Of a stretch of DNA of 64,000 nucleotides, positions 52,967 through 61,555 are shown in pieces. The notes under the pieces were generated by a model. That model saw only the letters and a list, made by a program, of their open reading frames with translations, made no database searches and was not told the origin of the DNA. Position numbers and translations under genes: made by a program. This DNA is from Janthinobacterium violaceinigrum (GTDB lineage Bacteria; Pseudomonadota; Gammaproteobacteria; Burkholderiales; Burkholderiaceae_D), in assembly GCF_009208555.1 (NCBI RefSeq), contig NZ_WFLI01000011.1, positions 62,001 through 126,000 on the forward strand, written 5' to 3'. The stretch's first letter is position 1. Each line of letters starts with the position of its first letter.

Positions 52967-54438
52967 CGCCGCAGTTCGAACTCGACATCCTGAAGATCCG
53001 CCTCGCCGCCCCCGCACTGGCGGCGCTCGACCTGCGCGTGCGGGTACAGCGCGCGCTGCGCCAGCTGATACTCGATGGCGTGCTGGCGCCCGGCCTGCGC
53101 CTGCCGGCCACGCGCGCGCTGGCGCAGTCGCTGGGCGTGTCGCGCGATACGGTGGAACAGGCGTATGCGCAGCTGCGCCTGGACGGGTATCTCCGGCGGC
53201 AGGCGGGATCGGGCAGTTTCGTGTCGCAGACGATAGGCGCCAGCTTGCTGGGCAAGCCGCCGCCGGCATCGCTGCCAGGGTCCGTGCAGCCGGTGGCGCT
53301 CAGCGCGCGCGGTGCGCAGATCCTCGCCAGCGGCGGCGTGGCCGACCAGCAGAGCGTGAAGGCATTCGCCACGGGCTTGCCGGAAACGCGCGCGTTTCCC
53401 GTCGACGTGTGGGAGCGCCTGCGGCGCCAGGCCGCCGGCGAGCACCGTGCCGGCGTGCTGCTGCACGGCGACCCGCAAGGCGCCGAACCTCTGCGCCAGG
53501 CCATCGCCGACTATGTGAACCTGGAGCGGGGCGCGCGCGCCACGGCCGGCCAGGTGCTGGTGCTGAGCAGCACGCGCCAGGCCCTGTACCTGTGCGCGCA
53601 GGTGCTGGCCGACGCGCACGGCCCCATCCTGATGGAGGACCCCGGCTATTTCGGCGCGCGCAAGGCGTTCGAAATGGCGCAGCTGCGCGTAGTGCCCGTG
53701 CCCGTCGATGCGCAGGGCCTGTCCATCGAGCACCTGCGCGCGGACCGCAGCGGGGCCAATACGGTGTACGTGACGCCGTCGCATCAATACCCGACGGGCG
53801 CCACCCTGGCGCTCGAGCGCCGCCTGGCCCTGACTGCCTGGGCTGCCGAGCGCCAGGGCTGGATCATCGAGGACGATTACGACAGCCAGTTCCACTACGC
53901 GGGCTTGCCGACGGCTTGCGTGCAGGGGCTCGACACGCAGCAGCGCACGATTTACCTGGGCACCTTCGCCAAGTCGCTGTACCCGGGCCTGCGCATCGGC
54001 TACATGGTGCTGCCGCCCGCGCTGGTCAAGCCGATGACGCATGCGCGCAGCATCCTCGATGGCCATACGCCGCAGCTGGACCAGCTGACGCTGGCCCGTT
54101 TCATCGCCGACGGCCATTTCGCGGCCCATGTGCGCGCCATGCGCAAGGTCTACGCCGTGCGCCGCGATGCGATGGCGCAGGCCGTGCAGCGGCATCTGCC
54201 GCACGTGGTCGCGGCGCAGCTGCCGCCGGGCGGCTTGCAGATGCCGTGTCTGCTGCACGGGGGCAGGGACGAGCTGGACACGATACGCCTGGCGGCGCAG
54301 GCGGGCATCGTGCTGCCGGGCCTGAGCCGGCTGTATGCGACGCCGCCGGAGCGGGGCGGCTGGCTGCTGGGCTTTGCCGCGCTCACGCCGCACGAGATCG
54401 ACAGCGGCATCGTCCGCCTGGCCCGCGCGCTGGGCTGA
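52963..54438 (+). CDS. MocR/PdxR-family PLP-dependent regulator
   Basis: 491 residues with a GntR-type winged helix (residues 15-80: RVQRALRQLILDGVLAPGLR, ATRALAQSLGVSRDTVEQAY) and a fold-type I aminotransferase domain; the PLP lysine is in LGTFAKSLYPGLRIGYMVL. It overlaps the hydrolase gene upstream by four bases and precedes benE. It may control one or both, but nothing in the sequence shows this directly. It is a second MocR besides the one at 35133-36605. Confidence 0.9.
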   Translation: MTPQFELDILKIRLAAPALAALDLRVRVQRALRQLILDGVLAPGLRLPATRALAQSLGVSRDTVEQAYAQLRLDGYLRRQAGSGSFVSQTIGASLLGKPPPASLPGSVQPVALSARGAQILASGGVADQQSVKAFATGLPETRAFPVDVWERLRRQAAGEHRAGVLLHGDPQGAEPLRQAIADYVNLERGARATAGQVLVLSSTRQALYLCAQVLADAHGPILMEDPGYFGARKAFEMAQLRVVPVPVDAQGLSIEHLRADRSGANTVYVTPSHQYPTGATLALERRLALTAWAAERQGWIIEDDYDSQFHYAGLPTACVQGLDTQQRTIYLGTFAKSLYPGLRIGYMVLPPALVKPMTHARSILDGHTPQLDQLTLARFIADGHFAAHVRAMRKVYAVRRDAMAQAVQRHLPHVVAAQLPPGGLQMPCLLHGGRDELDTIRLAAQAGIVLPGLSRLYATPPERGGWLLGFAALTPHEIDSGIVRLARALG

Positions 54439-54538
54439 ACGCCAAAGTGGTCTGTTGAGTGCGTAGTAATTGGCCTGCTTCGGCAGTCCATCTGAAGATT
54501 AAGATGCCCCCTTTCGACTCTCAGGGAAGGGCATACGC

Positions 54539-55759
54539 ATGCAGACCAGCTCCACATCCTCGGCGGTAAACGGCGACAGGCGCCAGGCGCGCTGGCGCGA
54601 CCTGGCCGCCCCCATCACGGCGGCTTTCATTTCCGTCCTCGTCAACTATGGCGGCACTTTCGTGCTGGTGTTCCAGGCGGCCCAGCTGGCCCAGCTCAGC
54701 GCGGCGCAGACGGCGTCCTGGGTCTGGTCGCTGAGCATCGGCGTGGGCGTGACGGGCATCTGGCTCAGCTACCGCTACCGCGCACCCGTCATCACGGCCT
54801 GGTCCACGCCGGGCGTGGCCTTCCTGGCCACCGTGATGCCGCATACGCCGTATGCCGAGGTGATCGGCGCCTATATCGTGTCCGCCATCGCCTTCATCTT
54901 GCTGGGCATGTCCGGCGCCTTCGAGCGCCTGGTGCGGCTGATACCGGGCGGCATCGCCGCCGGCTTGCTGGCCGGTATCCTGCTGCAGTTTGGCGTGAAT
55001 GCGTTTGGCGGCGCCAGCGCCGATCCGCTGCTGGTGGCGGTCCTGCTGCTGTCGTACGCCGTGCTGCGCCGCTTCACCGCGCGCTTTGCCGTGGTGGGCA
55101 TCATGCTGATCGGCCTGGCCCTGCTGCTGGCGCAGGGGCGCATCGATGGGCAAGGCATAGCGCTGGCCCTGGCCGCGCCCGTGTTCGAGATGCCGCGCTT
55201 TTCCGTAGCGTCCCTGCTGGGCGTGGCGCTGCCCCTGTTCCTGATCACCCTGACGGGGCAATACATGCCCGGCATGCTGGTGCTGCGCAACGACGGCTAC
55301 CAGGTCAGCGCCAATCCCATCCTGACGGTGACGGGGCTCGGTTCGCTGCTCATGGCGCCGTTCGGCGCGCATGCGTTCAACGTCGCCGCCATTACGGCTG
55401 CCATCTGCACGGGCAAGGATGCGCATGCGGACCCGTCGAAACGCTATGTCGCGGGGCTGGCCTGCGGCGTGCTGTACATTCTGGTGGGCATCTTCGGCGT
55501 CACCCTGGCCAGCCTGTTCATGGTCTTGCCGCGCCCCTTCATCACGGCGCTGGCGGGCCTGGCCCTGCTGGGCGCCATCGGCAACAGCCTGGCGCAGGCG
55601 ATGGCGGACGTGCGCATGCGCGAAACGGCGCTGATCACTTTCCTGGCGACGGCCGCGAACGTGACCCTGCTGGGCGTGGGCGGCGCGCTGTGGGGGCTGG
55701 CGGCCGGGCTGGCGACGCATGGGCTGATGCATGGCTGGCGCAAGCCGGTGGCGCCCTGA
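54539..55759 (+). CDS. benE: benzoate transporter BenE
   Basis: 406 residues, about 12 membrane segments. The family-typical sequences SVLVNYGGTFVLVFQAAQLA, APVITAWSTPGVAFLATVMP and LRRFTARFAVVGIMLIGLAL are present, as is PFGAHAFNVAAITAAICTG. BenE proteins are proton-linked benzoate importers. No benzoate catabolic genes lie nearby in this window, so a benzoate role rests on family membership. Confidence 0.9.
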   Translation: MQTSSTSSAVNGDRRQARWRDLAAPITAAFISVLVNYGGTFVLVFQAAQLAQLSAAQTASWVWSLSIGVGVTGIWLSYRYRAPVITAWSTPGVAFLATVMPHTPYAEVIGAYIVSAIAFILLGMSGAFERLVRLIPGGIAAGLLAGILLQFGVNAFGGASADPLLVAVLLLSYAVLRRFTARFAVVGIMLIGLALLLAQGRIDGQGIALALAAPVFEMPRFSVASLLGVALPLFLITLTGQYMPGMLVLRNDGYQVSANPILTVTGLGSLLMAPFGAHAFNVAAITAAICTGKDAHADPSKRYVAGLACGVLYILVGIFGVTLASLFMVLPRPFITALAGLALLGAIGNSLAQAMADVRMRETALITFLATAANVTLLGVGGALWGLAAGLATHGLMHGWRKPVAP

Positions 55760-55856
55760 GCGGAGAAATCGGCGATTTTTTGCCCATTTTGCCGGCCGCC
55801 GCATACAATTGCTGCCGCCCGTGCCCGTTGGCACCTTTTACCGGACGATCGGAACG

Positions 55857-56588
55857 ATGGCCGAGCTCACTTCCCTGGCGCAGTATCTGCTGGCGATCAC
55901 GCCCGCCTTCCTCGTCTGTGCTGCCTTGCTGCTGGCCGTTCCCCGGACGGTGCCGCTGCTGCGCGTGCTCGTGCATATCCTGTTTTTCGTGCTGGCGCGC
56001 GATGCGATGACGGCGCACGGCTACTGGCAGGTGGCGGCGGGCGGCTTGCGCTTCACGGCGCCGCCGCCGGTCTTGCTGGCGCTGGGCGCCATGTCGCTGG
56101 CCCTGATGGCAAGCACGTGCTGGCTGGAAAGCGAGGCGCGCCGCCAGATCCGCTGGTTCGGCACGCGGCCGCTCCTGTCCGTGCTGCTGGGCGTGGCGGG
56201 CGCCGTGCTGGTCGTCGCGCTGGCCACGGGCTTGAAAGCCCTGTCCGGCTTGCCGTCGCTGGCGCCCGTCGCGCCCTCGATGCTGCCCTTGCTGCTGGGT
56301 TTTGCGCTGGCGGCCAACTGTTATGAAGAATTGCTGTTCCGGGGTTTGCTGCAGCAGCAATTGCGCGCCTGGCTGCCGGCCTGGCGCGCGGCGCTGGTGT
56401 CGGGCCTGCTGTTTGGCCTGTGCCATGCTTTTCTCGCCACCACCGTCACGCAGGTGGGCGCGCCCATCCTCGTGTTTACCGTGATCGAGGGCGTGGTGGC
56501 GGGGCTGGTATATTGCCGTGCCGGTTTGCTGGGCGCGTCCCTGGCCCATGGCCTGGCGATTTTTGCGCTGGCCGCCGGCTGGGTATGA
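55857..56588 (+). CDS. CPBP-family intramembrane metalloprotease
   Basis: 243 residues with about six to eight membrane segments. The Abi/CAAX-type motifs are complete: NCYEELLFRGL (E157, E158, R162), FGLCHAF (H190) and LAHGLAIF. Such proteases cleave prenylated or other membrane substrates; the family is linked to bacteriocin immunity. It starts at 55857; the 3' side leads directly into a gamma-carbonic anhydrase gene. Confidence 0.88.
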   Translation: MAELTSLAQYLLAITPAFLVCAALLLAVPRTVPLLRVLVHILFFVLARDAMTAHGYWQVAAGGLRFTAPPPVLLALGAMSLALMASTCWLESEARRQIRWFGTRPLLSVLLGVAGAVLVVALATGLKALSGLPSLAPVAPSMLPLLLGFALAANCYEELLFRGLLQQQLRAWLPAWRAALVSGLLFGLCHAFLATTVTQVGAPILVFTVIEGVVAGLVYCRAGLLGASLAHGLAIFALAAGWV

Positions 56589-56628
56589 TGCCTGTGGATT
56601 AATTTGATGAAGTGAAAGTGAAAATACC

Positions 56629-57171
56629 ATGCCTGTCAGTTCCTACCTGAATACCCGTCCCGTGCTGGGCGAGCGCGTCTACCTGCATGACACGGCGCAA
56701 GTGATTGGCGATGTGCAGATCGGCGACGACTGTTCCATCTGGTGCAACAGCGTGCTGCGCGGCGACGTCAACCGCATCGTCATCGGCGAGGGCAGCAATA
56801 TCCAGGACTTTTCCATGGGCCATGTGTCGCACAAGAATGCGGCCAAGCCCGACGGTTCGCCCTTGACCATCGGCAAGTACGTGACCATCGGCCATTCCGT
56901 GATCTTGCACGGCTGCACCATCGGCGACGAATGCCTGATCGGCATGGGCAGCATCGTCATGGATGACGTGGTGGTGGAAAAACACGTGATGCTGGGCGCG
57001 GGCAGCCTGGTGTCGCCGGGCAAGGTGCTGGAAAGCGGCCATCTGTACGTGGGCCGCCCGGCCGCCAAGGTGCGCGCGCTGACGCAGGCCGAGATCGCCT
57101 ACCTGCGCTATTCGGCCGAGCACTATGTGCGCGTGAAGAACAATTACCTGGCGGGCCGCGACGACGCCTGA
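56629..57171 (+). CDS. gamma-carbonic anhydrase family protein
   Basis: 180 residues. The left-handed beta helix is clear from repeats such as DVQIGDDCSIWCNSVLRGDV, IVIGEGSNIQDFSMGHVSHK and YVTIGHSVILHGCTIGDECL. Zinc-ligand-type histidines (H84-like, H89-like) occur within. It resembles the YrdA/Cam group, often of uncertain activity. It overlaps the convergent desaturase gene by 28 bases. Confidence 0.92.
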   Translation: MPVSSYLNTRPVLGERVYLHDTAQVIGDVQIGDDCSIWCNSVLRGDVNRIVIGEGSNIQDFSMGHVSHKNAAKPDGSPLTIGKYVTIGHSVILHGCTIGDECLIGMGSIVMDDVVVEKHVMLGAGSLVSPGKVLESGHLYVGRPAAKVRALTQAEIAYLRYSAEHYVRVKNNYLAGRDDA

Positions 57172-58085
57172 TCGGGGGAGACGTCGAGCCGGCGCAGTTC
57201 CGGCCGCGGCGCCAGGTCGTGCGGCAGGCGCAGGCCGGAGACGAGGCCCAGGCGCCGCAACAGCAGCAGCACCCACCAGCCCGGGTCCCATTCGCCCGGC
57301 AGCAGGCCCAGCCTGGCCGAGCCCGGATAGGCGTGATGGTTGTTGTGCCAGCATTCGCCCATGGTCAGTAGCGAGGCCAGGCGGATATTGCGGCCCTGCA
57401 CGGCGGCGCCATCGACGTGAAAGTGCATTTGCCCATGGTTGTGGGCGAAGTAGCCGATCAGCCAATGACCGAGCACGCCGGCGCTGACGCGCGCGCAGAC
57501 GCCCCAGCACACCAGGCCCCAGCCGCCCCAGGCAAAGCACAGCACGGCCCACGGCAGTTGCTGCAGCATCCACGTGGCTTCCAGAAAACGGTAAAAGCCG
57601 TCGTGCGCGATGCGCGGCTCGATGGCGATGTGTGGCGGATGGGCGAGGTGCAGGCGGCAGTGGAGTTGCCACCAGGCATCACGCCAGAAGCCGGCGCCGT
57701 GGCGCAGATAGGGATGGCAGTCGGGCAGGCGCTGCGCATAGTCGCGCAGTTCGTGCTGGCGCAGCAGGCCCAGCGGACCGTTGAGGCCCACCAGCACGCC
57801 CAGGTAGACGAGCAGGTATGCCAGCCACTGCGGGCATTGAAAGCTGTCGTGGATCAGCTTGCGGTGGCTGCCCAGCGAATGGCCGAACAGCAGGACGATG
57901 GCCGTGCTGACGAGAAACAGCGCCACGCCCGTCCAGCTGAAGGCGAACAGGGCGCCGGCAAGGGCGCCGGCCAGCATGGCCGCCAGCCACAGCGATGGCA
58001 ACGGCGCGTAGCGCACCGTGCCGTCCAGCACCGCGCCGGCGTGGCGGGCGCGGACGCGGTGGCTGTCCAGGCTGGCCGTCGGCAT
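57144..58085 (-). CDS. acyl-CoA/fatty-acid desaturase
   Basis: 313 residues with paired hydrophobic stretches and histidine clusters: FGHSLGSHRKLIH (first box), LHLAHPPHIA and AHNHGQMHFH (second region), and ECWHNNHHAYPGSA (third box), as in di-iron delta-9-type desaturases. The second box is less regular than the textbook HxxHH. It makes unsaturated membrane lipids. Its start codon overlaps the stop of the DUF3144 gene by one base, so the two are coupled. Confidence 0.85.
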   Translation of the reverse strand: MPTASLDSHRVRARHAGAVLDGTVRYAPLPSLWLAAMLAGALAGALFAFSWTGVALFLVSTAIVLLFGHSLGSHRKLIHDSFQCPQWLAYLLVYLGVLVGLNGPLGLLRQHELRDYAQRLPDCHPYLRHGAGFWRDAWWQLHCRLHLAHPPHIAIEPRIAHDGFYRFLEATWMLQQLPWAVLCFAWGGWGLVCWGVCARVSAGVLGHWLIGYFAHNHGQMHFHVDGAAVQGRNIRLASLLTMGECWHNNHHAYPGSARLGLLPGEWDPGWWVLLLLRRLGLVSGLRLPHDLAPRPELRRLDVSPDQASSRPAR

Positions 58086-58402
58086 CAGCCCTTGGGGGCT
58101 GACGACGGTTGCGTGTACTTGTCGAAGTTGGTGATGTAATCGTTGAAGTTGTCGGTCAGCATGCGCTTGTACTGTTCCGTGAAGAACGCCACGGCGCCTT
58201 CCTTCTCTGCCTGCATCTTGGCCACGTCGTTGCTCTTGCTGGCGACGAGGAAGGCGTTGAAGCGGGCGGCCGCGTACAGCAGCGAGGTGGCCACTTCATT
58301 GCCGCCGCTGTGCATGCATTGCTCATTGGCCAGGGCGATGACCTGGTCGGCCCGTTCCCAGAATTCCGGGCCCGGTGCTGGTTTTGTCGTTGGTGTGCTC
58401 AT
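58085..58402 (-). CDS. DUF3144 protein
   Basis: 105 residues, helical and soluble: FWERADQVIALANEQCMHSG, VATSLLYAAARFNAFLVASK and FTEQYKRMLTDNFNDYITNF match DUF3144, a family of unknown function. It ends in TGATG overlap with the desaturase start, so the genes are translated together. Confidence 0.85.
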   Translation of the reverse strand: MSTPTTKPAPGPEFWERADQVIALANEQCMHSGGNEVATSLLYAAARFNAFLVASKSNDVAKMQAEKEGAVAFFTEQYKRMLTDNFNDYITNFDKYTQPSSAPKG

Positions 58403-58472
58403 AAAAATCCCTCATGAAAGTGCGCGCCAGTCTACACAGGGGGCCGCGGGCTGTCCAGCCGCGCGCCGCCCG

Positions 58473-58979
58473 TCAGGGCGCCTGCAGGATCTGTTCCAGC
58501 AAAACGGCCATCGGCTGGCGGATATCGAGCACGATGCCGGCCTCGTCTGCCTGCAGCGGCTGCAGGGTGCGCAGCTGGCTGTCCAGCAGGCTGGGCGGCA
58601 TGAAATGGCCGGGCCGCTGCATGCGGCGTTCCAGCACCTCGCGGGGACCGTCCAGGTGGACAAAGCGCAGGGCCGGGTCGCCATCGCGCAGCACGTCGCG
58701 GTAGGCGCGTTTCAGGGCGGAACAGGACACCACGAGGCCGCCGCCTTGCGCGCGGGCCGTGGCGATGCGCTGGCGCAGGGCAGCCAGCCAGCCGGCCCGG
58801 TCGGCATCGTCGAGCGCCATGCCGGCCGCCATCTTGGCCACGTTTTCCGGGGAGTGCACGTCGTCGCCCTCCACGTAGGGCACGCCCAGCGCGGCGGCCA
58901 GCAGGGTGCCGACGGCGCTCTTGCCGCAGCCGGACACGCCCATCACGACCCAGCGCACGGCGGGCGCGCCCACGCTCAT
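58473..58979 (-). CDS. gntK: gluconokinase
   Basis: 168 residues. The Walker A motif GVSGCGKS (14-21), VEGDDVHSPENVAKMAAGMAL and GRPGHFMP-like (QRPGHFMPPSLLDSQL) motifs are diagnostic of shikimate-kinase-like gluconokinase, which makes 6-phosphogluconate. Its start overlaps the OmpA-type gene stop as ATGA, so it is translated as the fourth gene of the yfiRNB module; no gluconate transporter or regulator is beside it. Confidence 0.9.
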   Translation of the reverse strand: MSVGAPAVRWVVMGVSGCGKSAVGTLLAAALGVPYVEGDDVHSPENVAKMAAGMALDDADRAGWLAALRQRIATARAQGGGLVVSCSALKRAYRDVLRDGDPALRFVHLDGPREVLERRMQRPGHFMPPSLLDSQLRTLQPLQADEAGIVLDIRQPMAVLLEQILQAP

Positions 58980-59479
58980 GGCGCCGAGACGATGACGGTG
59001 ACGCGGCGGTTTTCCGCCTTGCCCGTCTTGCTGGCGTTCGAGGCCACGGGCTTGCTCATGCCCAGGCCCTTGACGATGATGTTGTCGCGTGGAATGCCCG
59101 AGGCGCTCATGGCGTCGGCCACCACGTTGGCGCGCGCCAGCGACAGCTTGTTGTTGTACGCTTCCGTGCCTTCGTTATCCGTATGGCCTTCCACGCGCAT
59201 GTGGGTAATGCCCACTTTCAGCAGGGCCGCGCTGATTTTCTGGATGGCGGTGCGGCTGGGCGGCGTCAGCTTGGCCGCGTCGAATTCAAACAGCAGCTTG
59301 TCGGTAAAGCTCAGTTCCCAGCCTTCGTCCGTCTGGTTGAAGCCCTGTTCCTTCAAGGTGGCGACTTGCTCGGCGTTGAACAGCGGTTTTTTCTCGGGCG
59401 TGCTCTGGCAGGCGGCCAGCAGGCCCAGCATGAACAGACCGAGGAAGCCGAGGCGTAATTGCTTGTAGAGGAATTGCAT
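58976..59479 (-). CDS. yfiB: OmpA-domain lipoprotein (YfiB-like)
   Basis: 167 residues. A lipobox LAAC ends the signal sequence (C24). The OmpA C-terminal peptidoglycan-binding domain shows HMRVEGHTDNEGTEAYNNKL, SLARANVVADAMSASG and RRVTVIV. In the YfiBNR system this protein relieves repression of the diguanylate cyclase by sequestering YfiR at the cell wall. It is directly downstream of yfiN, and the order R-N-B supports the name. Confidence 0.87.
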   Translation of the reverse strand: MQFLYKQLRLGFLGLFMLGLLAACQSTPEKKPLFNAEQVATLKEQGFNQTDEGWELSFTDKLLFEFDAAKLTPPSRTAIQKISAALLKVGITHMRVEGHTDNEGTEAYNNKLSLARANVVADAMSASGIPRDNIIVKGLGMSKPVASNASKTGKAENRRVTVIVSAP

Positions 59480-59497
59480 GGTGTTGCTCCTTGGGGG

Positions 59498-60769
59498 TCA
59501 GGGGTGAGTGTGGGGTTGCGGCAGGCGCGCCACCTGGCGCGTGCCGCGCTGCGCCTGCTTGGCGCGGTACATGGCTTCGTCCGCCGCGCCCACCAGCGAG
59601 GCGGCGTCGACGGCGTGATCGGGGAAGACGGCCACGCCGATCGTGAGCGAGCTGACGATGCTGTTGCCGGTAGGCAGTTCAATGGCTTGCGCCATGGCGG
59701 CGATGATGTTGTCGGCGATGTGCATGGCGTCGCTGCTGTTGCGCAGCGGCTTGAGCAGGATGGCGAATTCGTCGCCGCCCAGGCGCGCCACCAGGTCGCC
59801 TTCGCGCAATTGCTGCTTGATGCGCGCCGCGATCGTCACCAGCACGCGGTCGCCCGAGGCATGGCCGAAGGTATCGTTGATGTACTTGAAGCGGTCGCTG
59901 TCGAGGAACAGCACGGCCACCTTGCCATTGCCGATGCGCGCTTCGAGGATGGCGCGCTCCAGCTCTGCTTCCATGAAGGCGCGGTTCGACAAGCCCGTCA
60001 GGCTGTCGTGGTTGGCGCGGTGCGACAGCGAGGCGTTTTCCTTCTGCAGATGGCTTTGCCACGCTTCCAGTTCGTCGAGCAGGGCGTTGAAGTCGTCATT
60101 GAGCTGGTTCAGTTCGGCGATATTGGCCGGCGGCACGCGCAATTCGAACGAGCGGTCGCGCCGCACGCGGTGGGCCGTTTCCGCCAGGTGGCGCAGGGGC
60201 GAGGTGATTTCCGTTTCCATGCGGCGCGACAGGCGCACGGCCACGGCTAGGCTCAGCAGCAGGCAAGCCAGCAGGCAGGTCAGCCCGCTGAGCAGGAAGG
60301 GCAGCAGGCTGCGGCTGTGCGGCACCAGCTTGATGCTGCCGATGACCTGTTCGTCGTGGGCAATGGGGAAGGTCAGCGACTCGGGCAGCATCCAGCCCGT
60401 CAGCGCGCGTTCGATGTAGTAGCGGGTGCCGTGTTCGCCCCGCTCCCAGCGGGCCAGCACCTTGCCGGCCTTGTCGCTGACCTGCGCCCGGTCGATGTCT
60501 TCATTGACGCCGATCAGGGCCAGCGCTTCGCGGGCGGCCTGGGAGTCGCCAAAGACGACGGCCGCTTCCACCGTGTAGCTCATCGAACGGGCCACCAGGC
60601 GCAGGTTCTGGTCCGAATACACGCGCAGGGCCAGCAGCGCCACGGCCGTCAGGGTCAGGCCGGCCGCCAGCACGGCGATCAGCGATACGCTCAGGTGGGC
60701 GCGCCGCAGCACGCTGTCGAGCGTGGGGCGGGGCTTGCGCGCCAGCTGGCGGGGCAGGCTGGCGCTCAT
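59498..60769 (-). CDS. yfiN: diguanylate cyclase (YfiN/TpbB-like)
   Basis: 423 residues. TM1 about 28-50, a periplasmic CHASE8-like sensor (about 55-150), TM2 about 152-178, a HAMP-like linker, and a GGDEF domain with intact GGDEF (331-335) and an I-site RxxD five residues before it (R322, D325). It makes cyclic-di-GMP and is feedback-inhibited through the I-site. It overlaps yfiR upstream as ATGA and is followed by yfiB after 18 bases. Together they form a periplasmic-controlled c-di-GMP switch that promotes biofilm. Confidence 0.92.
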   Translation of the reverse strand: MSASLPRQLARKPRPTLDSVLRRAHLSVSLIAVLAAGLTLTAVALLALRVYSDQNLRLVARSMSYTVEAAVVFGDSQAAREALALIGVNEDIDRAQVSDKAGKVLARWERGEHGTRYYIERALTGWMLPESLTFPIAHDEQVIGSIKLVPHSRSLLPFLLSGLTCLLACLLLSLAVAVRLSRRMETEITSPLRHLAETAHRVRRDRSFELRVPPANIAELNQLNDDFNALLDELEAWQSHLQKENASLSHRANHDSLTGLSNRAFMEAELERAILEARIGNGKVAVLFLDSDRFKYINDTFGHASGDRVLVTIAARIKQQLREGDLVARLGGDEFAILLKPLRNSSDAMHIADNIIAAMAQAIELPTGNSIVSSLTIGVAVFPDHAVDAASLVGAADEAMYRAKQAQRGTRQVARLPQPHTHP

Positions 60770-61398
60770 GGCGGCGGTCCCTTGCGACGTGCAATTTGCA
60801 AGGCGTTCGGATGCACGCGCAGGCCGCTGCGGGCGATGGCGTCGAGGTTGACGTCAAAGCCGATCTGCGCCTCGGACAGGCGCAGGCAGAACATGGTGCC
60901 CACGGTGCAGGACGTGCCCGGTTCGGCAACCGATAAAATCGGCTTGCCGATGACTTGCGCCAGCAGGTGCTCGCGTTCGCCCTCGGGCAGGCTGCCCAGG
61001 TAGACGACGTCGCATTCGCCGGCCGCGGCCGTTGCCGCCGGGATCTTCACGCGGATGCGCTGGCCCAGGCTGGACGCGGGCGTATCGACGATGGCCGCCC
61101 CGTAGCGGGGCGTGCCGAGCATGCAGACGCGCACTTCGGGGCGCGCCACGGGCCAGCGCACATAGCTGATGATGCCGAACAGGACCTGGGCCACCTCGGC
61201 CGGCCGCCGGGCGTCGGCCGCCGCGCCCGCCTGCGCCCCTGCCTGCGCCCATGCGGCGGCCGGCGCCAGTGCCGTACCGGCGAGCAGCGCGGCCAGCAGC
61301 ACAGGGGCGAGCAGGACTGGCAGCGCGGTGCGCTGCCGGTGGCGGGGGGAGGAGGGCACGGCGTCGGGTGTCTTTATTCGGGTCGGGTGGCTAGTCAA
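60766..61398 (-). CDS. yfiR: YfiR-like periplasmic repressor (DUF4154)
   Basis: 210 residues from a TTG start. A signal sequence (residues about 22-52, LPVLLAPVLLAALLAGTALA and ending AWAQA) precedes the domain: FGIISYVRWPVARPEVRVCM, IDTPASSLGQRIRVKIP-type stretches, and GKPILSVAEPGTSCTVGTMF with FCLRLSEAQIGFDVNL. Two cysteines are placed as in YfiR family proteins, which use redox-sensitive disulfides. It inhibits YfiN from the periplasm. GAAGAG lies about seven bases before the TTG. The ATGA overlap with yfiN shows tight coupling. Confidence 0.83.
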   Translation of the reverse strand: MTSHPTRIKTPDAVPSSPRHRQRTALPVLLAPVLLAALLAGTALAPAAAWAQAGAQAGAAADARRPAEVAQVLFGIISYVRWPVARPEVRVCMLGTPRYGAAIVDTPASSLGQRIRVKIPAATAAAGECDVVYLGSLPEGEREHLLAQVIGKPILSVAEPGTSCTVGTMFCLRLSEAQIGFDVNLDAIARSGLRVHPNALQIARRKGPPP

Positions 61399-61555
61399 AT
61401 TGTTACTCTTCAGTACAGACTCTACGGAAGTCCATGCTGAAAGTAAATCACGGCGCTACGCCATACAACCTTGCATTATAAACACGAATGTTAAAACTTG
61501 CATTCCTTACCATGAGAATTACTTATCAACACTGCCGCGGCGGGCCAGAGTGTTG
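61399..61555. other. 157-bp spacer before the antiporter gene end
   Basis: No gene. This AT-richer stretch is upstream of the yfiR start and downstream of the antiporter stop. It probably contains the promoter of the yfiRNB-gntK operon, but no clear -35/-10 pair is visible. Confidence 0.4.

Noticed and set aside
55764..55781. Hairpin with T-run after benE as a terminator
   Set aside because: AAATC/GATTT with a three-base loop followed by T-run is weak (5 A/T-rich pairs), so it was not listed.
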